A stretch of DNA of 64,000 bases, taken from positions 18,345-82,344 of IMG/VR virus record IMGVR_UViG_3300032297_000199; one strand, given 5' to 3'. Both the position numbers and the translations under genes were made by a program. Position 1 is the stretch's first letter. Each line of letters begins with the position of its first letter. This stretch comes from a virus. Shown here one piece after another: positions 24,034 to 32,006 of the stretch. The notes beneath the pieces are model-generated. The model ran no database searches. It saw nothing but the letters and a program-made list of their open reading frames with translations, and was not told the DNA's origin.

Positions 24034-24398
24034 GCCACTATATTTCTTTTTACAAAATTAACTGGCTCTACTATTGAGACTACACCTAGGCTACTAGTTT
24101 TGAATCTATTATAGTTTAAAATTTCTGCAACAATACCACTAAGTTCTGTTTGACCAATACCTTTAATAGTTTCTAAAATTTGCATTGGATTATATCCGTC
24201 TTGTTTTGCTTGTTTTAAAATTGCTATTGAAATTATTTCAGCAGTTTCTTGACTAAAATTTCTAGACTCTAAAAATCCAGTCATCATAGTTAATACTGCC
24301 GGATCGAGTTGTGTTACAAATGACGATTGTTGATTGAAAGTTTTAAGTGTTTTATCACTCGATGAAGATGATCTATCTGATGGTATATTAGTATACAT
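24030..24398 (-). CDS. Conserved hypothetical protein upstream of gp4
   Basis: A 122-residue protein: polar Ser-rich N-terminus (DRSSSSSDK), then helical body (LDPAVLTMMTGFLESRNF, ETAEIISIAILKQAKQDG, PMQILETIKGIGQTEL) and a basic end. Coupled to gp4 by a 4-nt overlap and 9 nt after the tail-tube-like gene. Probably a small virion or assembly factor; function unknown. Confidence 0.5.
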   Translation of the reverse strand: MYTNIPSDRSSSSSDKTLKTFNQQSSFVTQLDPAVLTMMTGFLESRNFSQETAEIISIAILKQAKQDGYNPMQILETIKGIGQTELSGIVAEILNYNRFKTSSLGVVSIVEPVNFVKRNIVA

Positions 24399-24407
24399 AC
24401 AAAATCC

Positions 24408-26036
24408 TTATACAAAGTATCCGTTTGTACTTATATCATCTTGAGAGTCGTTACTTGCCCAAATGGTACTATTGTAATCTTGACCGTCTAATGTAGTATT
24501 TGCATAATTGCTAGGTAATGCCTCTTCATTACTGTTTAGTGTAGGAGCGGCAGTTTCTGAACCTTTGGCATTTTCTATTTCGTTTTGTAAACTATCAATG
24601 TTTGATCTTACAACATATAATGTATCATTTAATTTTTCAGGGTCAGTATATCCTAGAGTTTGTAGGTCAGTATATAGAGATTCTAATCCAGCATCATCAC
24701 CGATTGCCTGCGCTGCACTTATTTTTGGTGCAAATGATGCATAGATATTTTTATTTTTAGATATTTGTGCATCTAACTCTAATGCTAACTGTTGTTGATT
24801 TTGTTGTATCTCTTCCAAACTTGCAGAATCAGTCGGTAACGGACTAGGTAGGTCTGAACTAACTGACACATCCCCAGAAGCACTGGCTAAAAACTGAGGT
24901 ACTTGACTAACTTGAGGATTTGCAACTTTAGCAGATTTTGCACTAATTATTCCATTAGTAGTTGAATTAGACCCTTTGAATAAATTAAGCCCGATACCAA
25001 GACCCCCAACTCCTGCAGCAATACCGCCAAGGCCAGCTGATACTCCACCTTGTATACTGCCTGTTCTTCCAATGTTACCTACTACTCCGCCTAATATACT
25101 ATACGCTTCTGCACCTATACTAGCGCCTGAAACATTCTTACCGTTTCGAATAACATTACTAATTCCTCTTGCGCTTCTTAATAATCCTAGTGGGCTAGTA
25201 TCACCTGCACCTGCAAATATTTCTCCAATACCTGGTATAATGCCGCCAGGTCCAAATAAACTATTATTGCCACCGCCAAAAATACTCAACGGGCTAGGAC
25301 TATTATCGTAATGAAATTTTGCAAATCCGGCAGGACTGTCTGCTTTTACTTTGCCAGTTCCGTACAACACTGTTTCATAACCCACTGTCATTTTATTCTC
25401 TAACAATCTAGTTTCGCCTTGTTCCATCCTATCATGGGCCCAATCTGTAATTATCGGATTGATTAAAATAAACGAAGTAAACTGTTTTCTATTCAGTTGA
25501 TATATTTCAATACTGCTAAAAAACGGACCTGTTTGACCATTGTTTAATCCGTATGCTGTATTATCTGCTCGGCTTGTTGCTTGTTGATATTTGTTGTTTC
25601 CAAAATTAGGAGGTATGCCTCCTGTTGCATCGGCTTTGCCGTCTGCAATGTAATAGTTGTAATACACTTGCCATAAACGAGTTGTTGTATTGTTATGATC
25701 ATCGTGAAATGATACGCCAACTGGTTGATATTCTATTTTGCTTTGTACAATTGTTTTTCTATTGTATTGATTTAGAGTTTCCGTTTGCATTTTATACTTA
25801 GGAAGATCAACACCTTTAACTAATAGCCCAACTTCCGAGCCGTTCTGTTGAATAAAACTTTGTATTAGCGGATTATTATTTCTATTGATGTTGAATACAA
25901 CATAATATAAAAATCCTACTTTAGGGGCTAATCTATAAAAGTCGTTAACATACAATCGACTTGCATGTTCGTAATCTTTAAGGTTATAGGGAGAGTTAAA
26001 AACTTGTCCTATAAAGTTAGTAAATTTATTAGCCAT
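24408..26036 (-). CDS. Tail-tube-fold protein, gp54/gp48-like baseplate tube initiator candidate
   Basis: A 542-residue protein. The N-terminal ~230 residues have tail-tube-like features: FLYYVVFNIN, VKGVDLPKYKMQTETLN, and FTSFILINPIITDW followed by LENKMTVGYETVLYG, resembling the gp19 family strand order. Then come Gly-rich low complexity (~245-360) and a helical, Asn/Gln-rich C-terminal region. It follows gp18 and gp19 in the same direction. In T4, gp48 and gp54 carry tube-like folds that start tube growth, so this is the favoured role. A long flexible middle is unusual. Late-type promoter 5 nt before ATG. Confidence 0.5.
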   Translation of the reverse strand: MANKFTNFIGQVFNSPYNLKDYEHASRLYVNDFYRLAPKVGFLYYVVFNINRNNNPLIQSFIQQNGSEVGLLVKGVDLPKYKMQTETLNQYNRKTIVQSKIEYQPVGVSFHDDHNNTTTRLWQVYYNYYIADGKADATGGIPPNFGNNKYQQATSRADNTAYGLNNGQTGPFFSSIEIYQLNRKQFTSFILINPIITDWAHDRMEQGETRLLENKMTVGYETVLYGTGKVKADSPAGFAKFHYDNSPSPLSIFGGGNNSLFGPGGIIPGIGEIFAGAGDTSPLGLLRSARGISNVIRNGKNVSGASIGAEAYSILGGVVGNIGRTGSIQGGVSAGLGGIAAGVGGLGIGLNLFKGSNSTTNGIISAKSAKVANPQVSQVPQFLASASGDVSVSSDLPSPLPTDSASLEEIQQNQQQLALELDAQISKNKNIYASFAPKISAAQAIGDDAGLESLYTDLQTLGYTDPEKLNDTLYVVRSNIDSLQNEIENAKGSETAAPTLNSNEEALPSNYANTTLDGQDYNSTIWASNDSQDDISTNGYFV

Positions 26037-26041
26037 GTTAT

Positions 26042-26048
26042 TATTTAG
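26042..26048 (-). promoter_or_regulatory. Late-type promoter CTAAATA, 5 nt before ATG
   Basis: On the minus strand CTAAATA is followed by ATAAC and the ATG at 26036. It lies immediately after the bidirectional terminator, so the 542-residue gene has its own late start. Confidence 0.5.
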
Positions 26049-26053
26049 TCGTA

Positions 26054-26084
26054 AAAAAAGGTCTGTTTTTACCAGACCTTTTTT
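26054..26084. terminator. Strong bidirectional intrinsic terminator after gp19
   Basis: A 12-bp perfect stem AAAAAAGGTCTG / CAGACCTTTTTT with a 7-nt loop, with T-runs at the 3' side on both strands. It closes the gp18-gp19 unit 15 nt after the gp19 stop. Confidence 0.92.
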
Positions 26085-26098
26085 AGTTAAGTTATCAA

Positions 26099-26725
26099 TT
26101 AACCTGTAGCCATAGAACCTAATGTACGGCCAACTGCTGCTCCTAGTCCTAGCGGTGTGCCAGTAGCATCTGTCTGAATAGCGTTATCATAGGTAATTGT
26201 TAAAGCAATTTCCATTGGTGTGCTTTCTGCGTATGCTAATTCGTTATAGTTAACTTGTTGTAAATAGCAACCTGAGATTTGCCAAGTTTCTAAAACTGTT
26301 GGTTCGTAGTTGCCATTACCACCATCTAACATTTCAATGCGTGTCTGGAATTTGTAATCCATACCAGATGCTGCACTAGCTTGTTCAAAAAAGTCAAACT
26401 GTTTCTGTAACTGCTCGCCAACTCTCTTGGTCACTTCGCCGCCTACATCATCACGCAAAGTAAGAGTCATGTCTTGCCATGTGTGCTTACCGGCATACTT
26501 GATTGAACTGTTGTATACATGGATAGTTTGATTTTCAAACTGAACCTGTGGTCTAGCAGCACTTACTACCTGCTTAGTTAACTCTGTAGTTGGCTTAGAG
26601 ATGCCAAAGTTTTCTAGTTGTACTCTGAAACGGTACTTTAGTTTGGGCATCAGCAAGCCTTGTACGCTTGCTGACTGGCCTGCACCTAATGGTACTGTAA
26701 ATCTGCTTAAACTTGAGATTGCCAT
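26099..26725 (-). CDS. 19: Tail tube protein gp19
   Basis: A 208-residue major tail tube subunit (T4 gp19 has 163). LMPKLKYRFRVQLENFG (~25-41) and the central IHVYNSSIKYAGKHTWQDMTLTLRDD segment follow the tube family. The C-terminal half has ETWQISGCYLQQVNYNELAY and MEIALTITYDNA, the terminal strand pair of the fold. Hexamer rings stack to form the inner tube. A Shine-Dalgarno AGGAG lies ~10 nt before the ATG, with a TAAATA promoter core 22 nt upstream. Confidence 0.92.
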   Translation of the reverse strand: MAISSLSRFTVPLGAGQSASVQGLLMPKLKYRFRVQLENFGISKPTTELTKQVVSAARPQVQFENQTIHVYNSSIKYAGKHTWQDMTLTLRDDVGGEVTKRVGEQLQKQFDFFEQASAASGMDYKFQTRIEMLDGGNGNYEPTVLETWQISGCYLQQVNYNELAYAESTPMEIALTITYDNAIQTDATGTPLGLGAAVGRTLGSMATG

Positions 26726-26747
26726 ATTATTTGCTCCTGTCTTTCTA

Positions 26748-26755
26748 TATTTACC
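26748..26755 (-). promoter_or_regulatory. Late-type promoter GGTAAATA for gp19
   Basis: GGTAAATA on the minus strand precedes the gp19 ATG by 22 nt, with an AGGAG Shine-Dalgarno in between. This is the conventional leadered class and contrasts with the 5-nt class. Confidence 0.55.
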
Positions 26756-26757
26756 AA

Positions 26758-29700
26758 TTATAATCCAGCTTTAATATCGCCAGTGTTCTTCAAGCGTAGT
26801 GGAATATAAATGAATTCCACTGCCTTGACAGGTTCAACAGCAATGTCTAGCCACAACTCAGAGCGATCAACTCTAGTCGGTGTATTGTTGCTTTCGTCAC
26901 AAACTACTAGGTAGTCGTATAAAGCTCTCTTGCCTACTAATTCTAATAAGAAACTATCAGCTGCTGCTTTAATTTCGTTACGAGTAATCTTGTCATTAGG
27001 TTCAAATAGGAACGGCTTAACTAGTAAACTCAATTGTCTGCGTAAGTAGCACACTAAACGAGCAACATTAATACGATCTAATGCACTAGCGTTTCTAGCA
27101 CGAGTGTACTGACCAAAGTTAACAATGCCTGCACCAGGTAGTGTAGCAATAGGATTAATCTTAGCAACTGCCATTACATCACGAATACTTTGTGGTAATG
27201 CAGCTCGCTTAAACTCACCGTCTTGAATATAACCAACTGCTGTGGCATTATCAACACCACCTCGGCGTGTACCAGCTGGTGCAAACCATTCGTAGCTTTG
27301 TTGATCACTAATAGCAATTGTTCTTAGCATCATATGGCTAGGAGGAACAACAATATAGTTTCCTGTATTGTCATTTGTGTAACCACTAGGGTAGAACATA
27401 GCCATATATTCGTCGTAACTTACAGAACCAGTGTCATTGTTATCTAGTGCGCCATTTGTATTGTCGCCCCACTCTTTCAATGCTGTGCCGGTTGCTGGCA
27501 ATCTAAACGGAGTGTCGCCAACTACGAACGCAGTTTGACCACGGTCCACATTGAATGCAACCATATTTTGAATTGCTTCTGGATAACCAGGTGCTGCAAT
27601 CAAATTAAAGATAACAGTATCTGTGTCACGAATAGATTGATTTGTATCAATTGTAGACTTTAGTCCAGCAACAATAAATCCTCGCTGTGCATGGCGACCA
27701 AATGATCCAGAGCCATCAGCAGCATTAGGACTTACACTAATCCAACGATCTGCAACATAGGCAGTTGTATTATTAGAACCATCCATTTGCTCGTCATTAT
27801 AACGACTGTTTTGACCGTTATTTGCATTAATGTTAATATGATTTTTTACATATTTTTTAACATTGAATCCAGAACGGCGTAGATTCCATAGCTTCATACC
27901 ACGAGGATATAATGCTGGATCCGGTGCGTCAGGATCGACATAGTCACTTAACAATAGATCAGCAATGTCGCTTGCCGCTGTTGTAGTTCCTGCGGTTGCC
28001 CAACGAGCATCAGCAAACAACCAACCATTTGGAGTTGTTTGATCAGTAACATCTTGTACTACCCACTTGCCGCCTGTGCGAACATAAATTACTTGTCCGT
28101 ATAGTTCAACATCAGCGGTGCTGATCCATAGATCATTATCTACTAAAGGATCGCCTGTGCTTTGTACTGTAGGTTCTGTTGCAGATACTAGAGGACCTGC
28201 TGGATCTGTACTTGGATAAAGTTTTCTATAACCTTTCCATGTAGTTCCATTATGTACCATAATATCAATTTCGTCAGCAACTGAATTATACCATAATTGA
28301 CCGTCTTCTGGATCTGTTGAAGGGCTGTTTGCTTTAGCTTCAAATACTAAAGGTTTCCAGTTACTAGCAACAAAATCTGCGGCGTCTGTGTCGTATTGAC
28401 CTTTATCGTATAGGTTTTTAGTACCAGTCTCTGTGCCGTCTTGTGCTCTTTCCCATGCATCAAATCCTAGTAAACTTGCTAAAGGAGTAGCAGTACCGTC
28501 ATTGAAACGAATCTCTCCACCACGAGCGTGGCTGATTGTTAGAGAAGTAGCATTGCCGTTTGTATCATAAGTAGTTGCCGCGGCAGTTACATAAGTTAAA
28601 CCAGCATTATTAATCTCTGTAATAATTGTGTCAAGAGTATCAGCGGCTGCTAGACTAATTGTAGCATAAGAACTATAGTCAGCAATACCGTTAGTACTAG
28701 TTTCTAGACCTTCCTTAATTTGGAAAGTTGAAGTTGTAGTAATTGTTGCTGTAGTAGTAATTGATTTAACTTTAGTTGCACCGGTAGCAGTTCTACGGAA
28801 TAATTTGAAATTAGCCAATTGCGGACTAGTTTCGTTTTCACCTGTACCGTGATCATAATTCTGTTCTACATATACGCTACCAACAGGAATGTCGCCTGTG
28901 GCATTAATACTGTTAATAGCAGTTTGATGATCAGCGTAAATTGGAGCTCTTACAGAATTCCAAACTTGTGAGCCTGCGCTGTATACTTTAACTGCCCAGT
29001 TTGCACCAAAGTTAGGATTTGTTGTTTTAATGTATGCAGATCCTGTAGGAGCATCAGTGAAATCAGGATACTTAGTGTGTGGTCCTTGAGACAAAGAAAC
29101 ACCAGTATAAGTACCGGCTGTTAAACCAAGTGTAGTTAGCATTCCTGCGCCGCCAGAGTCAGCAGCAATTTTAATCTTGCCGTCTTTTGTAGTGCTGCCC
29201 CCGTTAGATCTAGCAGAAGCATCTGCATAAATTTCTAAGTAGCCGCTTGCGTTAACTTTAGCACCGAAACCTTTTGTACGGCCTGCTGTATTAATAGCAG
29301 TTGCCATAGCTGTAATACTTGTACCACTAATAGTACATGTTTCGCCGTTAACAGCAATAGCTTGACCAGTAGTTAATACTGGGTTAGCTCTTGTAGATGT
29401 TACTACAGGGAAACTTGTCTGCCATGAGCTAGACTTAAATGTAGCAGTAGCATTAAAGTTAGTTTCTGAATTAGATCCTACTTCAACCCAGTTACCATCT
29501 TTATTTTTATACCAGACTCCAATCATGTTGTCGCTGGTTGCAAGAACTGCATAAGTGCCGTTAGCTCCAAAACTGGATCTAGGCAGGCCGCCTGATATTA
29601 CAACATTTACATTATCGTTATCAATAATTGCCGGAATCTTGTTAGTAAATGCGCCTGTGGTCTTATTCCACTCAAAAATACCAAATTTAGTATTAGATGT

Positions 29701-30114
29701 GTCTAACCAATATGTACCGTCAACTGCTTGGCCTTCTGGCTCACTAGCTTGTGGTAGTAATGATCCTAGGTCTAAGTCTGCACGAACAATATAGGCCTTA
29801 CTGCTAACACCTAGTAAGCTGTAAGCTGCTTGTAAACCATATTCATTTAACTCGCCGCCGTTGACAGGATTGCCACTTGCGTCTGTATAGAATATTGGTG
29901 TGCCAAATGTATCGGTAAGATCTCGTTGGCTTGTAATCAGCCATACTTTACCTGCGTTTGCAGGAGCTGTTCCTGCTGCTGTAGCTGTGCCACTAGCATT
30001 TGATTTGTTTGATGCGCTTGCAACAACGATTAACGGTACAGTGGACGGTGCCGCTGGTAAGTAAAAACTCTCGTCAACTACGGTTACTTGTACGCCTGGT
30101 GAATTTAAAGCCAT
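26758..30114 (-). CDS. 18: Tail sheath protein gp18, exceptionally long
   Basis: Start taken at ATG 30114 (1118 residues) because SPGVQVTVVDES, the usual sheath N-terminus, follows directly and GGGGAG lies upstream. The conserved C-terminal domain is clear: MLRTIAISDQQSYEWFAP, then ARNASALDRINVARL and RRQLSLLVKPFLFEPND. T4 gp18 has 659 residues, so ~450 extra residues are inserted in the surface part. They are Thr/Ala/Gly-rich with repeated short tryptophan modules (GKWVVQDV, TTWKGY, GNWVEVG). It forms the contractile sheath around gp19. Confidence 0.93.
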   Translation of the reverse strand: MALNSPGVQVTVVDESFYLPAAPSTVPLIVVASASNKSNASGTATAAGTAPANAGKVWLITSQRDLTDTFGTPIFYTDASGNPVNGGELNEYGLQAAYSLLGVSSKAYIVRADLDLGSLLPQASEPEGQAVDGTYWLDTSNTKFGIFEWNKTTGAFTNKIPAIIDNDNVNVVISGGLPRSSFGANGTYAVLATSDNMIGVWYKNKDGNWVEVGSNSETNFNATATFKSSSWQTSFPVVTSTRANPVLTTGQAIAVNGETCTISGTSITAMATAINTAGRTKGFGAKVNASGYLEIYADASARSNGGSTTKDGKIKIAADSGGAGMLTTLGLTAGTYTGVSLSQGPHTKYPDFTDAPTGSAYIKTTNPNFGANWAVKVYSAGSQVWNSVRAPIYADHQTAINSINATGDIPVGSVYVEQNYDHGTGENETSPQLANFKLFRRTATGATKVKSITTTATITTTSTFQIKEGLETSTNGIADYSSYATISLAAADTLDTIITEINNAGLTYVTAAATTYDTNGNATSLTISHARGGEIRFNDGTATPLASLLGFDAWERAQDGTETGTKNLYDKGQYDTDAADFVASNWKPLVFEAKANSPSTDPEDGQLWYNSVADEIDIMVHNGTTWKGYRKLYPSTDPAGPLVSATEPTVQSTGDPLVDNDLWISTADVELYGQVIYVRTGGKWVVQDVTDQTTPNGWLFADARWATAGTTTAASDIADLLLSDYVDPDAPDPALYPRGMKLWNLRRSGFNVKKYVKNHININANNGQNSRYNDEQMDGSNNTTAYVADRWISVSPNAADGSGSFGRHAQRGFIVAGLKSTIDTNQSIRDTDTVIFNLIAAPGYPEAIQNMVAFNVDRGQTAFVVGDTPFRLPATGTALKEWGDNTNGALDNNDTGSVSYDEYMAMFYPSGYTNDNTGNYIVVPPSHMMLRTIAISDQQSYEWFAPAGTRRGGVDNATAVGYIQDGEFKRAALPQSIRDVMAVAKINPIATLPGAGIVNFGQYTRARNASALDRINVARLVCYLRRQLSLLVKPFLFEPNDKITRNEIKAAADSFLLELVGKRALYDYLVVCDESNNTPTRVDRSELWLDIAVEPVKAVEFIYIPLRLKNTGDIKAGL

Positions 30115-30148
30115 TTTGCAATTCTCCCCATTAAATGGATTATTACAA

Positions 30149-30156
30149 CTATTTAG
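30149..30156 (-). promoter_or_regulatory. Late-type promoter for gp18
   Basis: CTAAATAG on the minus strand lies ~35 nt upstream of the gp18 ATG (30114); a GGGGAG Shine-Dalgarno is ~9 nt before the start. Leadered class. Confidence 0.5.
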
Positions 30157-30159
30157 TGC

Positions 30160-30193
30160 CAATGGTAAAAAATAGCGGTGTTAAATACCATTG
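30160..30193. repeat. 8-bp inverted repeat between divergent genes, with a plus-strand TAAATA
   Basis: CAATGGTA (30160-30167) is the exact reverse complement of TACCATTG (30186-30193), with an 18-nt loop. The plus-strand core TAAATA (30182-30187) overlaps the right arm and would serve the 30218 gene. The minus-strand gp18 promoter abuts the left arm. It could be an operator or a processing hairpin for the divergent pair. Confidence 0.45.
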
Positions 30194-30217
30194 AAAAGGG
30201 CAACAAAAAGGGCGGTT

Positions 30218-30553
30218 ATGAGAGATATTTGTAAAAAATGCAATTCTAAGCCAGTAGCAATTAATTATCGTAAAGGTGATCGTGTATTTTATAGGTCAAT
30301 GTGTGATCATTGTGCTAGAGGGTACAAAGAAACAAGGCCTCTATGGGCCTTGTCAGGGTATAAGAAAAAGACTGAATGTGACAAGTGCGGATTTACAAGC
30401 AAATTTCAAGAACAGTTTGATGTCTACTGTGTAGACGGAGATTTAACTAATAATAGATATGCTAATCTCAAAACTGTATGTGCTAACTGTCAACGAGTTC
30501 TTTATAAAGATAAAGTTAAGTGGAAACAGGGAGGTCTTCGACCAGATTTCTAA
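30218..30553 (+). CDS. Zinc-binding HNH-like protein lacking the catalytic histidine
   Basis: Start taken at ATG 30218 (111 residues), preceded by AAAAAGGG. Three Cys pairs are visible: CKKC, CDHC and CDKC, then a fourth in CANC. The end VYCVDGDLTNN then NLKTVCANCQ follows the HNH nuclease pattern (normally HHIDGDxxNN..NL..LC..CH), but the key His of the DG motif is replaced (YCVDG) and the last His is Gln. It is probably a structural Zn protein or an inactive HNH relative. Its 3' end overlaps the convergent dNMP kinase gene by 38 nt. Confidence 0.6.
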   Translation: MRDICKKCNSKPVAINYRKGDRVFYRSMCDHCARGYKETRPLWALSGYKKKTECDKCGFTSKFQEQFDVYCVDGDLTNNRYANLKTVCANCQRVLYKDKVKWKQGGLRPDF

Positions 30554-31163
30554 TCTGTGCAAACAGATCATCTATAGTTGTATTATTGTTTACAATGTGA
30601 TCAATGTCGCCACCTACCCATGCTGTTTCACTAGCGTGAATACCTAACTGCTCTAGTCGCCTGCGACCGATACTCCATCCAATTGTTTGAGGTCCTGAAT
30701 TAGCATTTACTGCGTCTTGGTACCATTCAGGATCTTCGCCTCTCTTTACACGAACTACAATACCGCCTGCGTTATGAATTGCTTTAATTTCATTAGGAAA
30801 ACGAACATCGCTAATGACAATATTATCAGCAGTTTTACGCATTTTATTTTCTACTGAAGCAATCCATATGTCGTCATGAAATCCTTTACGACAGACTTCA
30901 GTTCCCCATCGCTGTAAAACCCATCGAGGAGTTAGCTCTGGAATGCCCAATCGTGTCGCCCACCACTGATCTACTTGTTCTCGCCACTTACGGGCTTCGG
31001 CTGTACGACCCTCTAACATGATTCTATCCCAACCGAATACTGCGGCAACAGCATCTTTAAGGGTATTTGCAAATGAGTCTCGACGGAATTCGTGAAAGTT
31101 AACCAAATAATCTGCGGCAGTGTCTTTGCCAGAGCCAATAAAACCAACGAATCCAATAATCAT
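30516..31163 (-). CDS. 1: Deoxynucleoside monophosphate kinase gp1
   Basis: A 215-residue kinase close to T4 gp1 (241). The P-loop is GFIGSGKDT (7-15), an arginine-rich lid region and WVLQRWGTEVCR (~82-93) follow, and VISDVRFPNEI (~116-126) is the DxRF motif of the family. It phosphorylates dNMPs for phage DNA synthesis, complementing the deoxyribonucleotidase at 2715. An AGGAGA Shine-Dalgarno and a sigma70-like TTGACA promoter lie upstream, so early expression is plausible. Confidence 0.92.
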   Translation of the reverse strand: MIIGFVGFIGSGKDTAADYLVNFHEFRRDSFANTLKDAVAAVFGWDRIMLEGRTAEARKWREQVDQWWATRLGIPELTPRWVLQRWGTEVCRKGFHDDIWIASVENKMRKTADNIVISDVRFPNEIKAIHNAGGIVVRVKRGEDPEWYQDAVNANSGPQTIGWSIGRRRLEQLGIHASETAWVGGDIDHIVNNNTTIDDLFAQIRNLVEDLPVST

Positions 31164-31183
31164 AGCATCTCCTGGGATACTAT

Positions 31184-31212
31184 AATTTACTATAATTCTG
31201 TATAATTGTCAA
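31184..31212 (-). promoter_or_regulatory. Candidate sigma70-type promoter for gp1
   Basis: On the minus strand TTGACA (31212-31207) is followed by a 17-nt spacer and TAAATT (31189-31184, 4 of 6 match). The ATG of gp1 is ~20 nt further on with a good Shine-Dalgarno between. On the plus strand the same region contains three TATAATT copies at a 10-nt period. Confidence 0.4.
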
Positions 31213-31220
31213 TATTTTTA

Positions 31221-31979
31221 TTAGCCAATTACAAAAGTTAGTGGTTGTGCGCCATCTTTGTAATTGATTAGGTCTTGCTCTAGCATTTCCATTTCGGCTT
31301 TGCCTTCTGCTTTTAGAGCAGTACCATTTAAGCTAGTTCCACCTTGTGGACTAGCAATAGTATTAAACTTTTCACGAGCTTCACCTAGCATTAGTTTGCT
31401 AGTTGCAAGTGCGTAATCTCTAAGCCACTGACCGGCATAGTTGTCTTGAAACAGGATATAATCAGGTTTATGATTGTACATCCATAATAGCACATTTTCT
31501 TCACCTCTGGGGCGTTGTGTAATTCTTAACTTTTTAGTTGTTGGATTAAAATCAAAGTTAATAAAAGATCCGAACATTTTACCGACTTCTTTTTGGTAGC
31601 TAGCAAACATCATATATGTTGCTAGACCGCCCATGTTTGTAGAACTTAGCAAATATGTATTAGAGTATGCCAAGTTGAACGGCTCAAACAGTGTGCCGCC
31701 ATCGCCGCCGCCAGATCTACTACCAATACTTCGTCTAAAAACTTGTCTAACTTGCATAACTTCAGGAGCAAGAGTGTACTCGTTAACATCAGTTTGCAAT
31801 GTTAAGAAGCCGAAGCTTTCTTCTACACTGTTTTGACTGCGCTGACGATACTTTCGTAGTGCTCGGTCAATAGCTGTATTATAGTGTGCAGGGTCTAGTT
31901 CGACATCGACCATACCATCGCCCAGCATGGTTCTTACATACTCGACTACTTTTTGCTTTTCGGTTTCAAGTTCGTTCAT
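31221..31979 (-). CDS. 13: Neck protein gp13 (probable)
   Basis: Start taken at ATG 31979 (252 residues), 5 nt after a TAAATA core. The N-terminus TEKQKVVEYVRTMLGDGMVDVELDP is followed by a helical RALRKYRQRSQ, then VMQVRQVFRR and WMYNHKPDYILFQDNYAGQWLRDYALA, matching the gp13-like head-tail connector style of aquatic T4-like phages. gp14 is directly divergent, which supports the assignment. With gp14 it completes the neck where the tail attaches. Confidence 0.7.
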   Translation of the reverse strand: MNELETEKQKVVEYVRTMLGDGMVDVELDPAHYNTAIDRALRKYRQRSQNSVEESFGFLTLQTDVNEYTLAPEVMQVRQVFRRSIGSRSGGGDGGTLFEPFNLAYSNTYLLSSTNMGGLATYMMFASYQKEVGKMFGSFINFDFNPTTKKLRITQRPRGEENVLLWMYNHKPDYILFQDNYAGQWLRDYALATSKLMLGEAREKFNTIASPQGGTSLNGTALKAEGKAEMEMLEQDLINYKDGAQPLTFVIG

Positions 31980-31984
31980 ACAAT

Positions 31985-31999
31985 TATTTACCATAAATA
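31985..31999. promoter_or_regulatory. Divergent late promoters of gp13 and gp14
   Basis: Within the 27-nt gap, GGTAAATA on the minus strand ends 5 nt before the gp13 ATG (31979), and ATAAATA on the plus strand ends 7 nt before the gp14 ATG (32007). The two cores are almost back to back (ATTTACCATAAAT). No Shine-Dalgarno is present for either gene. Confidence 0.65.
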
Positions 32000-32006
32000 T
32001 AAGACT

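Noticed and set aside
30115-30162. Upstream start at 30162 for gp18
   Set aside because: The extra residues do not resemble a sheath N-terminus; ATG 30114 has GGGGAG upstream and is followed by the family's SPGV start.
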